A DNA stretch of 43,723 bases from Caldalkalibacillus mannanilyticus JCM 10596 (GCF_000615945.1 NZ_BAMO01000042.1:1-43723); one strand, 5' to 3'. Shown: positions 7,206-14,118, numbered from the stretch's first letter. Notes: a model not told the origin generated them from the sequence alone. Numbers and translations: made by a program.

Positions 7206-7577
7206 TTAATATTCTGATTCATAAGGGTTTGCATATAGATCAAAATGAATCTCTGCATTTATACGGTGCGCAAACGATATCATCTCCGAATTTAAAGATA
7301 ATGCGGGTGTATATCCATTATTCATTATAATTACAAACATAAATAAACAATTCAAATTAAACCTTTGAGTAATTTCATTTATGTTTTCTTCTTTATTTCT
7401 TAATTGAGCTAGGACTTTGTTTAGCTGTTCACCTGTATCAAATGATTCTTCGTAGTCGATACCGATTTCCCAGCTAGTTTCTTTCCAATAATGTGTCCCA
7501 GAGTATGTAACGTATGGAGTAGACTTTCTTTGAATAATCTCACCTTTACAATTGCGCATAACGGGCGGCGGGATCAC
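7206..7577 (-). pseudogene. DUF4279 protein, 5'-truncated by a repeat
   Basis: The body matches DUF4279: THYWKETSWEIGIDYEESFD, EQLNKVLAQLRNKEENINE, FVIIMNNGYTPALSLN and EMISFAHRINAEIHFDLYAN. The usual first 30-40 residues of the family are missing; the open frame instead begins MIPPPVMRNCKG, which is encoded by the junction repeat at 7554-7577 (ATGATCCCGCCGCCCGTTATG on the minus strand). There is no convincing ribosome site. A repeat-mediated recombination seems to have replaced the 5' end, so I regard it as a remnant that could still be read through. DUF4279 proteins have no assigned function. Confidence 0.6.
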
Positions 7578-7656
7578 GATGTGTTACAAAACCAAGCAAA
7601 GCTTGAGTAGTGTAATATTTCGTGAACCTGAATGTCAGCGTCTTCTTCGAATTACT
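7554..7656 (-). repeat. Junction repeat: copy B of the 54-bp element plus box 1
   Basis: 7554-7607 is the partner of 4011-4064, with GCGCATAACGGG, GATCACGATGTGTTAC and ACCAAGCAAAGCTTGAG. AAGCTTTGCTTGG on the minus strand allows a small hairpin and the element closes with CCCGTTATGCGC, like an attC end (GTTATGC). Box 1 (TAATTCGAAGAAGA, within 7641-7656) follows directly the stop of the 192-aa gene. Confidence 0.55.
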
Positions 7657-7665
7657 TACTACTAT

Positions 7666-8244
7666 TTAGTTACGAGCAACATTTCTAATGATTAATTCGG
7701 GTGAAGATTTCGTAGAGTTCCAATCAAAATGAGAATGCCCTGAATAAGAAGTAGCAAGATAACAGCAACTATGAACAAGCAATTCAAACCCAAGTTTCGA
7801 TGAATTTAGTATCGCCATGTCTTTATCTGTTTTTATTCTAAGTTGTTCGTCATATTTCCAATGCTTCCAAGTATCCCAAATCTTTTCATCATGTGTACTC
7901 AATAATGAGAGTTTAAAAGTTTCAGGTTTAGAATATTCGAGAGAAGATTTGATCTTCCTTAAATCTTTCTGTGTTAAGGGATTTATAGCCCCATTTAAAA
8001 CAAATAAATCTGTAAACTCCAAGTCTTCTCGCTCTAAAAATATAATATCGTTAGTTAGCATTGAATGTTGAAATAAACTCGCTAACAAGAACATTTCTTC
8101 ACTATCAATTGTGTCAATTAATAGAATTTGTCCCAGTTCTTCTTTAACAGCAATGTTAATATCTTTTTGTTTTAACACCACGGTGGTAAAATCTTTTGAA
8201 CCTATTTTATTTCTTACTCGCTTTAATAGAAGTGATTTGAACAT
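7666..8244 (-). CDS. Unknown protein, 192 aa
   Basis: I do not recognise a family. The protein is soluble with no signal peptide or membrane segment. Visible features: a basic start MFKSLLLKRVRNKIGSKD, mixed alpha/beta body, a Trp-rich KIWDTWKHWKYDEQ around residue 125, and a C-terminal SGHSHFDW followed by SPELIIRN. The ATG is preceded by GAGAGGAAAAT, a sound ribosome site. It lies between two junction repeats and is read in the same direction as the rest of the cassette block, so it is likely a cassette gene. Confidence 0.6.
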   Translation of the reverse strand: MFKSLLLKRVRNKIGSKDFTTVVLKQKDINIAVKEELGQILLIDTIDSEEMFLLASLFQHSMLTNDIIFLEREDLEFTDLFVLNGAINPLTQKDLRKIKSSLEYSKPETFKLSLLSTHDEKIWDTWKHWKYDEQLRIKTDKDMAILNSSKLGFELLVHSCCYLATSYSGHSHFDWNSTKSSPELIIRNVARN

Positions 8245-8293
8245 ATTTTCCTCTCCAAATTTTTGAAATTGTATTGATTTCCTATAACATTTC

Positions 8294-8350
8294 CGTATCT
8301 CCGACGCCCATAAGCTTACAGGCGTAGGTTGAACTTAGTAATGCTTTACT
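8294..8350 (-). repeat. Junction repeat with GC hairpin
   Basis: Plus strand: CGTATCTCCGACGCCCATAA, GCTTACAGGCGTAGGTTGAA, CTTAGTAATGCTTTAC. ACGCC and GGCGT flank TAAGCTTA, forming a hairpin. It aligns with 6991-7047 over its whole length. It separates the NTF2-like fragment from the 192-aa gene. Confidence 0.5.
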
Positions 8351-8383
8351 TTGTTCGATATTTACAATTTCATAATTCAAGCT

Positions 8384-8563
8384 CTAGTCACTATCTTCAA
8401 ACCAACTTCTATGCAACTCTAAAAATTTAGCTTTTTCTCTAATAAGAGTTCCATTAGGCATAATTAAAATGATCTCTTCAAGTCTAACTGTTGAAATAAA
8501 TTTGTTCAGATTTTTATTCTTCATAGAGTTTAGGTGTAGTTCTAGCGTATTTCTAAAATCCAT
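8384..8563 (-). pseudogene. NTF2/SnoaL-like protein, N-terminal fragment (59 aa)
   Basis: The short frame reads MDFRNTLELHLNSMKNKN, FISTVRLEEIILIMPNGTLI and FLELHRSWFEDSD. This is the usual first half of small NTF2-like (SnoaL/DUF4440 type) proteins, which run to about 120-140 aa and continue with a DWTM-like strand. Here the frame stops right after FEDSD and the following sequence passes into junction repeats, so the 3' half is lost. The ATG has a strong GGAGG site and directly follows the upstream 79-aa gene, whose stop overlaps that site. It is probably expressed but non-functional. Confidence 0.6.
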
Positions 8564-8569
8564 ATTTTT

Positions 8570-8809
8570 TTACCTCCGTTTATTATTTTTTTCATTTCCA
8601 CGTTTAAAATTTCCAGTAATTTTAGCCATAATCAGTTGCGATTCTATTTCATCTGCCTTTGCTACTCTAGCTAAAAATTTTTCGCTCTCTTTCCCTTTTA
8701 ATATCATTACTTGTTTTTCATGCCAAAATATAAATACCTTATTATCTTTAAAAACTCTATATGAAAAAAATTTTTCTTCAAGTCTATTACGTTTATCTAC
8801 ATAATCCAA
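8570..8809 (-). CDS. Small basic protein, 79 aa, TTG start
   Basis: The start is a TTG at 8807-8809, preceded by AGGAGG nine bases upstream; no ATG is available. The protein (LDYVDKRNRLEEKFFSYRVF near the start, then FIFWHEKQVMILKGKESEKF and a Lys/Arg/Asn-rich tail) is charged and soluble. The tail KRGNEKNNKRR may bind nucleic acid. I recall no named family, though similar small proteins of unknown role seem to exist in Bacillales. It is the first gene downstream of the recombinase remnant and of the candidate attachment site, and is translationally linked to the NTF2-like fragment. Confidence 0.6.
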   Translation of the reverse strand: MDYVDKRNRLEEKFFSYRVFKDNKVFIFWHEKQVMILKGKESEKFLARVAKADEIESQLIMAKITGNFKRGNEKNNKRR

Positions 8810-8865
8810 TTTGTATTATCCTCCTACCAATTCTTCTAAGTTATTTCTATGATAAATCTTAGTAT

Positions 8866-8934
8866 GAAGGCAGACACATCACAGCATGTCATCTAACTAC
8901 TGCATTCACGAACCTTTATTACGTGAATGCCTTC
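8866..8934 (-). other. Candidate recombination (attI-like) site next to recombinase remnant
   Basis: Between the recombinase remnant and the first array gene lies a palindromic stretch: outer arms GAAGGCA (8866-8872) and TGCCTTC (8928-8934), inner arms GCATTCACG (8902-8910) and CGTGAATGC (8922-8930), and in the centre GTTAGAT on the minus strand (complement 8891-8897), an exact fit to the integron core GTTRRRY. Its position would suit the primary insertion site of the array. This reading is an inference from position and core only. Confidence 0.35.
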
Positions 8935-8949
8935 CTAAAGACGAACCTA

Positions 8950-9203
8950 TTATTCAATCTCCTGAAACATAATCCTATCTAATGGACTTTGGATACGCAT
9001 CATATCTCTTCTCCTCACGTGGGTATATCGTTCTGTTGTTTTAACATCTTTATGTCCTAACAGTTCCTGTATGTACCTTAGACCTGTTTGACATGAATGA
9101 CCACACGCCCCTGAATCCGTCTCGTTTTCTCTACTCTCTTTGGCTCGTACGGAAACTGGACTATAAGTTCATGATCATTACCACTTATTATAGTTATATT
9201 CAT
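8950..9203 (-). pseudogene. Tyrosine recombinase (integron-integrase-like), large internal deletion
   Basis: Two pieces are visible on the minus strand. From the ATG at 9201-9203: [33 protein letters not shown], like the N-terminal extension of a group of Bacillales integrases. Then, in another frame, [20 protein letters not shown] followed by YTHV and [16 protein letters not shown]: the LGH box, the nucleophile Tyr (in ERYTHV) and the SPLD tail typical of integron-type integrases (family knowledge). The roughly 200 residues between, including the catalytic Arg and HxxR, are deleted, so it is inactive. It is on the same strand as the cassette genes and immediately upstream of them. Confidence 0.68.
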
Positions 9204-9307
9204 TAGAACATCACATTTCTGCAAGAAAGTTACACAATCATTCTAGTTTCGACAAATATTCTGCTTTCCCCTTCTAAAATATGAAATTTTTACAAAATTG
9301 GGTAGGA

Positions 9308-9330
9308 GTCTACTCATTAATTGAGTAGAC
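9308..9330. repeat. Perfect inverted repeat
   Basis: GTCTACTCA and TGAGTAGAC (nine bases each) flank TTAAT. No T-run adjoins, so it is not a convincing terminator; it may be a boundary or protein-binding palindrome between the recombinase remnant and the HNH gene. Confidence 0.5.
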
Positions 9331-9393
9331 GATTACAGGTAGAAAGGTTAGACTAAATGCCTTATTAACATGGTTTATGATGTTAGTTAAAGT

Positions 9394-9427
9394 AAAAACG
9401 GGCAAGCATTACGCAAACCCGTTTTTT
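9394..9427 (-). terminator. Terminator after HNH gene
   Basis: On the minus strand AAAAACGGG pairs with CCCGTTTTT across a loop of about 15 bases and ends in a T-run. It begins right behind the HNH stop codon. Confidence 0.75.
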
Positions 9428-9428
9428 A

Positions 9429-10151
9429 CTATTCATAGCCGTGTTTCACCCTATGTTCCTTTAAAAATTCATTAGAAGGCATATCATATATAGGCTTTGT
9501 AAAAGTTAAATTTTTCCCAATTCCTTGACCCTCAAAATTAAAAGAAGGAGAATAAAGAACTTTGTAATCGTTAGTTAAACTGATAAACCCATATTCAAAA
9601 AGACCATCATGCAATTTACAAAGAAGTATACTATTTGCTGGATTTATCCTTTCATCAGCAGATGATACAGACCACGTCTTAATATGGCTTGTTATTAAGA
9701 GTTTAGGATGGTTAATTTCACACATAGCACATTTAGATTGATAATTTTGTAGTAATACTTTACGTAGTTTATATTGACCTTGGCGGGCTTTTATGGTGCG
9801 TAATACATCTTTACCGTCACCCTCCGTAAAGTTAACTTTTAATAAAATTTCCTTTTCATTACTTGTAGCTAAATGATATTCTTCTAATTCCTCAACATTA
9901 ACATTTAATAAGCTCTCTTTTATCTTTTTTAGAGTTAACGTAGGGTACTTAGCTTTGCTTTTACCGTCAAAACCGTAAAAATGGATAACCGCCCACGCTT
10001 GCCAACCATCTTCTTCAGCTAATGCATCTATTAACGTTTCAATTTTCCGGTTACTTGTACCTACCTTTAAAAACTCATATAAAACTTGTGCTCTTACGTC
10101 AATAGGTAAGTCTTTAACAAAATTAATCCTTCTTTGGTCTAATTTAGCCAT
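9429..10151 (-). CDS. HNH endonuclease domain protein, about 240 aa
   Basis: The C-terminal half (about residues 140-220) has an HNH nuclease: CAMCEINHPKLLITSHIKTW (first CxxC and the leading His), NPANSILLCKLHDGLFEYGF (Asn and last His with Cys). A preceding GQYKLRKVLLQNY helix is typical of stand-alone HNH restriction-like proteins. The N-terminal about 130 residues are of unknown fold. I chose the ATG at 10151 because GGAGGG lies six bases upstream, and a TTG six codons earlier would put that site inside the gene. It may cut DNA as part of a defence or modification-dependent system, but no partner methyltransferase is beside it. It has its own terminator. Confidence 0.75.
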   Translation of the reverse strand: MAKLDQRRINFVKDLPIDVRAQVLYEFLKVGTSNRKIETLIDALAEEDGWQAWAVIHFYGFDGKSKAKYPTLTLKKIKESLLNVNVEELEEYHLATSNEKEILLKVNFTEGDGKDVLRTIKARQGQYKLRKVLLQNYQSKCAMCEINHPKLLITSHIKTWSVSSADERINPANSILLCKLHDGLFEYGFISLTNDYKVLYSPSFNFEGQGIGKNLTFTKPIYDMPSNEFLKEHRVKHGYE

Positions 10152-10179
10152 TCTAACCCTCCGTAGCAACTCACTAATT

Positions 10180-10317
10180 TTACGCCTTCACTAATCTTCC
10201 TTTTTCAAGTTGATATTCGTACATATTAAATAAGAACGGTACTACCTTTTTAGCAGGGCCAATTATTACTTTATTCTTCATTGGAGGACAGATCAATACC
10301 TCTTTCATCTTCATCAT
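10180..10317 (-). CDS. Small unknown open frame, 45 aa
   Basis: The minus frame reads MMKMKEVLICPPMKNKVIIG, then PAKKVVPFLFNMYEYQLEKG, ending RLVKA. Amino-acid make-up looks natural (amphipathic C-terminal helix), but no ribosome site precedes the paired ATG codons. It lies between the ArsR-type gene and the HNH gene on the same strand. It may be the end of a degraded gene. Confidence 0.3.
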   Translation of the reverse strand: MMKMKEVLICPPMKNKVIIGPAKKVVPFLFNMYEYQLEKGRLVKA

Positions 10318-10334
10318 TGAAATTACGCCGCATT

Positions 10335-10937
10335 CTATAAATCCTGCCACTTTGCCCACATTTCTCGTGGATTAACCTCATAGATTCCATCTTCACGATA
10401 CATATATTGCTGCATGATAAATTCTCTGCGAATCGTAGCAAAGTCTGGGTGATATTGCTTGATATATTGATTCAGTTCTTGTTCTGAATACTTTTTTCCT
10501 CTCTCCAGCTCTTCCATTAGTTGTTCTAACACAATTAATTTTTTCTTCAGTTGGGCAGGAATTTGTTTTAAAGTCCCTTCTTTAGTAAAAAAGTTCTCCA
10601 GTACAGAGAGTTTTAACTTTTCGTTCTGATTCATAATTTCTGGCATCTCTTCATCTCCCTTCTTTTCTCTGAGCAATAAATCTTGAATGACTTGATTTTT
10701 TTGTTGCACAACCTTCGTGTTCAGCGAAAAGAAAATCGTGTTCTTTTCTCTTCTTTCTTTTATTAGCGTTGCTTCTCGCAATATTTTAATATGATGTGTA
10801 ATGGTCGGCGCACTAACACTTAACTCAGCAGCTAACTCTTGTCCACTTCTCTCCTTAGTCTTGAGCAATAAAAGAAGCCGAATACGTGTCGGATCTGCCA
10901 AAGCTCGATGATAGGTCACTAGCTTATCTAATTGCAT
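10335..10937 (-). CDS. ArsR-type regulator with C-terminal DUF2087 domain, 200 aa
   Basis: Residues 1-85 form a winged helix of the ArsR family: YHRALADPTRIRLLLLLKTK, SGQELAAELSVSAPTITHHI as recognition helix-turn-helix, then the wing. Residues 100-195 match DUF2087 (LENFFTKEGTLKQIPAQLKK, YSEQELNQYIKQYHPDFATI, RREFIMQQYM). No clear metal-binding Cys pair is visible, so it may sense something else. The ATG follows GAGGTG by eight bases. Two inverted repeats 90-145 bases upstream look like its operators, suggesting it represses itself. The small frame and the HNH gene lie downstream on the same strand. Confidence 0.85.
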   Translation of the reverse strand: MQLDKLVTYHRALADPTRIRLLLLLKTKERSGQELAAELSVSAPTITHHIKILREATLIKERREKNTIFFSLNTKVVQQKNQVIQDLLLREKKGDEEMPEIMNQNEKLKLSVLENFFTKEGTLKQIPAQLKKKLIVLEQLMEELERGKKYSEQELNQYIKQYHPDFATIRREFIMQQYMYREDGIYEVNPREMWAKWQDL

Positions 10938-11027
10938 GGTGATTCACCTCTATTTCTTCCTTGATATTCAAAACCTGATTTATGCTATCTCTTGCCACGT
11001 GATATCCCATTTTAGTGTAAATTTCAG

Positions 11028-11082
11028 CTAATTAAACATGCGTTAAATTAGATAAATATATAATTAGATAATATGCTAATTA
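11028..11082 (-). promoter_or_regulatory. Operator-like inverted repeats upstream of arsR-type gene
   Basis: Two AT-rich dyads lie in the promoter region: 11028-11051 (CTAATTAAA...TTAAATTAG, one mismatch) and 11061-11082 (TAATTAG...CTAATTA, perfect seven-base arms). Repeated half sites of the form CTAATT suggest binding of the winged-helix regulator itself. That is an inference; the spacing and symmetry are seen directly. Confidence 0.5.
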
Positions 11083-11098
11083 CAGGTTTGAAAGCAAG

Positions 11099-11130
11099 AA
11101 AAAAAATCCACCTCTTTGACTACGGTGGAT
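11099..11130 (-). terminator. Terminator after paiB
   Basis: On the minus strand ATCCACC pairs with GGTGGAT across an 11-base loop and is followed by eight T residues. It ends the yfiT-paiB transcript before the arsR-type gene. Confidence 0.75.
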
Positions 11131-11159
11131 CAAACATATTAACACATTTTAACATTTTT

Positions 11160-11771
11160 TTAATTGTTTATATTCTTCCTCATTAATCTTGCAATATCCA
11201 CAGCATCCTCAGTCCCTACTTGCTCTAGCGCATGAATGACCCTTTCTTGCCGTTCTTTCGAATGGTTTTGACTTAATTTCCACTTGCCTTCAAGCCGGTT
11301 TATCTTCATTTTAAATCCAACAATCCCCTTCATTAATCCTTCAACCACTGCAATATTAGAAGGGTCAATTTTATAGCTACTTTCAGACGATTCATACTTT
11401 GTCACTAAATCATTAAGAGTCCTTAGTAATTCCTGCTTATCTTCCATATACTCAATCTCTCCATACGCGTGGACAGCAGTATAATTCCAAGTCGGAACCG
11501 ATTGATTAGACTCGTACCAAGAAGAAGAAATATAGCTATGCGGTCCATGAAATATGATAAGTACCTCCTGATTGAGGATGTCTGTCCATTGAGGATTAGG
11601 CTTGGCAAAGTGTCCAATCAAATATCCATTCTCTCGATCCAACGTAAGTGGCAGATGGGTCGCAACAGGGACCTGATCAGAATTTGATATAAGGATGCCA
11701 AAACTATGCTCCTCAATGAAATCGAATAAAGTATCTTTGTCTTCCACTACAAAAGGTGTTGGTATATACAT
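11160..11771 (-). CDS. paiB: PaiB-like FMN-binding transcriptional regulator
   Basis: The 203-aa protein matches PaiB, the FMN-binding split-barrel protein that in B. subtilis acts with the acetyltransferase PaiA in control of sporulation and protease genes. Key parts: MYIPTPF at the start, ISNSDQVPVATHLPLTLD, GHFAKPNPQW, FHGPHSYISSSWYE with VPTWNY (the flavin-pocket segment), and the end GIVGFKMKINRLEGKWKLSQ. Length is the family norm (about 205). GAGGGG precedes the ATG. It lies three bases after the yfiT stop, so both are one transcript. No paiA is in the window. Confidence 0.88.
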   Translation of the reverse strand: MYIPTPFVVEDKDTLFDFIEEHSFGILISNSDQVPVATHLPLTLDRENGYLIGHFAKPNPQWTDILNQEVLIIFHGPHSYISSSWYESNQSVPTWNYTAVHAYGEIEYMEDKQELLRTLNDLVTKYESSESSYKIDPSNIAVVEGLMKGIVGFKMKINRLEGKWKLSQNHSKERQERVIHALEQVGTEDAVDIARLMRKNINN

Positions 11772-11773
11772 GA

Positions 11774-12297
11774 TTAGATCCCCTCATTCTTTCTTAGCAT
11801 CTCAATATGAGCGACATGATGTTTTCCATGCCAAGCATACATACCTAGAGTGTAATCTAGCTTCATTTTTTTCTGAGATTCAGGGTGATAGAAGGTACGG
11901 TTATAGTCTGTTTCCTGCAAACTTCTCAGTAAATAAACCCATCTCTCATGAAGAGCTTCTAGAAGGTGAAGTGATATAGACACATCGGCTTTGCTTGAAT
12001 CTTGTAGTTGAGCCCATTGGTCCTCCAAATAAGGCTTGATTGTGGGAGTATCTTCTGTTAGTGCCAATTTGAATCTAATCAAGCTGTTCATGTGGCTGTC
12101 TGCCAAATGATGTACCACTTGGCGCAGTGTCCAGCCTCCCTCGCGATAGGTAGATCTAAGTGCTTCTCTTCTAGACCTTTGATTGCTTCTTTTAGCTTCG
12201 TAGGCAGCTCTGCAATCTCCTCAATCCATTCATTTCTTTGAGCTGTAGAAATCTCACCTTCACATTCGAAAGTTCCAATTGGATATCTTTTATCCAT
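11774..12297 (-). pseudogene. yfiT: YfiT-like DinB-fold metal-dependent hydrolase, frameshifted
   Basis: The two halves together match B. subtilis YfiT (putative metal-dependent hydrolase, DinB/BstA four-helix fold): MDKRYPIGTFECEGEISTAQ, then after the break [20 protein letters not shown], and [13 protein letters not shown]. Metal-ligand histidines of the HHLADSH and HHVAH motifs are present. At about 12149-12151 one base is missing: CTACC-TATCGC should give [10 protein letters not shown]. The ATG at 12295-12297 follows GAGGAGGAG. Combined length of about 174 aa is normal. It is followed at once by paiB. Confidence 0.8.
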
Positions 12298-12365
12298 GAC
12301 TAGCTCCTCCTCACCTGGTATGTTCAAGCACCTGTTTTTTATTCCAACTATTCTTTAGCTAACTA

Positions 12366-12812
12366 TTAGGTAATATTTCGATAAAGAAATGCATTGTTTT
12401 TTATTTCCGCAAAGCCGTTCTTATGATAAAACTGGAAGGCAGGAACATCTTTTTGTGTAGATAAAATAATAGATTCAATCTCATTCTGCTTTAAATGTTC
12501 ATAGATTCTTTCGAGAAATTGACTGCCCAATCCTTGGTTCTGCATGGCTCTAGATACAAAAAATTCTTTAATATAGTACTCTCTTCCTTGCCACCATGAA
12601 AAAATATAACCTAGTGATACCCCAACAAGTCTATCACTATCATCATATAGTACGAGTGATAACGAATTTTTGTTATCTATGAGCTCGTGTAAGTATTGTA
12701 ATACCTGTTCTTCACCCTTCCATTCGTCATACCAAGGAGCATTAGAATAGACATCGATAAACAAATCCTTTACCACGTTAATGTGTTCATTTTCCAATAA
12801 TTGAATCTTCAT
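12366..12812 (-). CDS. GNAT-family N-acetyltransferase, about 148 aa
   Basis: This is a single-domain GNAT. Evidence: the central strand and acetyl-CoA loop EFFVSRAMQNQGLGSQFLER (QNQGLG at about residues 95-100) and the closing VPAFQFYHKNGFAEI. Its substrate cannot be told. I chose the ATG at 12810-12812 because GGGAG lies eight bases upstream; the ATG five codons earlier would overlap this site. It sits between two DinB-fold genes on the same strand with its own spacing of about 30-70 bp. Confidence 0.8.
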   Translation of the reverse strand: MKIQLLENEHINVVKDLFIDVYSNAPWYDEWKGEEQVLQYLHELIDNKNSLSLVLYDDSDRLVGVSLGYIFSWWQGREYYIKEFFVSRAMQNQGLGSQFLERIYEHLKQNEIESIILSTQKDVPAFQFYHKNGFAEIKNNAFLYRNIT

Positions 12813-12840
12813 TGTTCTTTCTCCCATCTATTTTTATTTT

Positions 12841-13355
12841 TCAATTACTTTCTTTCATTTTCTTTAGCCAAGCAATGTTTGCTTGATGGTATCGACTATG
12901 ATCTGCCACATGCCATATTCCCCATCTTATCGTGCAAATGCCCCTTTTTCATACACCACTTTTTTTTCTAAGTCATCAGTGGCTAGCTGTTTACAGGTTT
13001 CCTTAAACATCTCCTGCACTTCATCATATTGATGAATAAGCTCTTCCAATGTGATTCCTCTTACATCTGGTATGCTCCCATTGTCATCAATCATAGGCCC
13101 ATATTTTTGAAGTAATCTCTCAGGAACATCCTCTCCCTTTAATCGATACACCCAGTGCAAATCAACCACTGCTAAATGTCTTAAGAGCTGCGCCGTACTA
13201 TTAAACATCTGATTCGGTCCTTTGTATTCTAGTTCATCCTGATTCATATCTTTACACAAATGCTTTAGCCGAACGTAAGTATCCTTGACAGTTGCGTATA
13301 ATACTCCAACCTCTTTATGCATTCCATCTTCTGGTGTTAAATCAAACAATTGCAT
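12841..13355 (-). pseudogene. DinB-family protein, frameshifted near the C-terminus
   Basis: The main part reads MQLFDLTPEDGMHKEVGVLY, LKHLCKDMNQDELEY, STAQLLRHLAVVDLHWVYRL and ends KGAFAR at a premature TAA (12927-12929). In another frame the expected end follows: IRWGIWHVADHSRYHQANIA, then WLKKMKESN and a stop at 12841-12843. The His of RHLAVVD and the HVADHSRYH motif supply the DinB metal site. One or a few bases are lost at about 12927-12935. The ATG at 13353-13355 follows AGAGGTG. The gene begins 14 bp after the stop of the phosphoesterase gene, so they are likely co-transcribed. Confidence 0.75.
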
Positions 13356-13368
13356 CACTTCACCTCTT

Positions 13369-14118
13369 CTATCGCTCTTGAACACGTCCTGTTTTTATGG
13401 CATAAGCATAGTCATTACGAGCGTTCTGCTGAGCCATGTCACTAGCTCTATCCCAATCATAGGGTACTTGAATATGCTCAATCAGCCAATGATTGTTATT
13501 GTTATTCTTTTTAAGAATGACATACTTCGCATACGGAGAAAGGGATTCCATACAATGAGGAGTAGGTTGTTCGTCATCGTAAGCAGGTAAACCAACACTT
13601 CCTACATTAACAATCGCCTTTCTAGTTTTGGGGACAAAAACGGTTTTAGAAACATGACTATGACCACACAAGATATAATCACTCTGAACCTCTACTAATT
13701 CTTCATCTAAATGTTCAACAGATTTATAAGTGACCCCAGCCGTAGTGGTTTCTTCTAGCAGATACCTTTCGTTAGACACGGGAGTCCCATGACAAAACAA
13801 TAGATTTTCAAAAAACCATGTTTTCTTAAAAGTAAAAATCCAATCTAATATTTCTTTGCTAAGTAATGGATGGACAAATTGATAGGTAAGTGAATTTACG
13901 TTGCTTCTTAACAATATCTCATCGCAATTCCCCATAATATTGACCACATGATCTAACTCCATGAGCCGCTTGGCTGTTCCTACTGGATCAAGAGGACCAA
14001 ATAGGACGTCTCCCAGATTAACGATTCTCTCTATTTTTCTCTCAGATATATCTTTTAACACTGCGTCCAATGCTAGTAGATTTGCATGCACATCCGAAAT
14101 AACAGCAATGGATTGCAT
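13369..14118 (-). CDS. Calcineurin-like metallophosphoesterase, about 249 aa
   Basis: The protein carries all the metal-site motifs of the family: ISDVHANLLALD (D-x-H), NLGDVLFGP (G-D), IMGNCDEIL (GNHD-type), FCHGTP and CGHSHVSK (GH-x-H). It therefore binds two metal ions and cleaves phosphoesters, substrate unknown; the DVHANL-type start is shared with YfcE/ApaH-like cytoplasmic enzymes. I chose the ATG at 14116-14118, nine bases after AGAGGTG; a GTG/ATG pair four codons earlier overlaps that site. A run of five Asn (KKNNNNNH) near residue 205 is a low-complexity oddity. Confidence 0.82.
   Translation of the reverse strand: MQSIAVISDVHANLLALDAVLKDISERKIERIVNLGDVLFGPLDPVGTAKRLMELDHVVNIMGNCDEILLRSNVNSLTYQFVHPLLSKEILDWIFTFKKTWFFENLLFCHGTPVSNERYLLEETTTAGVTYKSVEHLDEELVEVQSDYILCGHSHVSKTVFVPKTRKAIVNVGSVGLPAYDDEQPTPHCMESLSPYAKYVILKKNNNNNHWLIEHIQVPYDWDRASDMAQQNARNDYAYAIKTGRVQER

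Noticed and set aside
1-9203. CRISPR array as an explanation of the repeats
   Set aside because: Repeat units are long, variable, palindromic and separated by genes, not by uniform short spacers.
1-9203. Insertion sequence as an explanation of the block
   Set aside because: No transposase gene or terminal inverted repeats with target duplications were seen.
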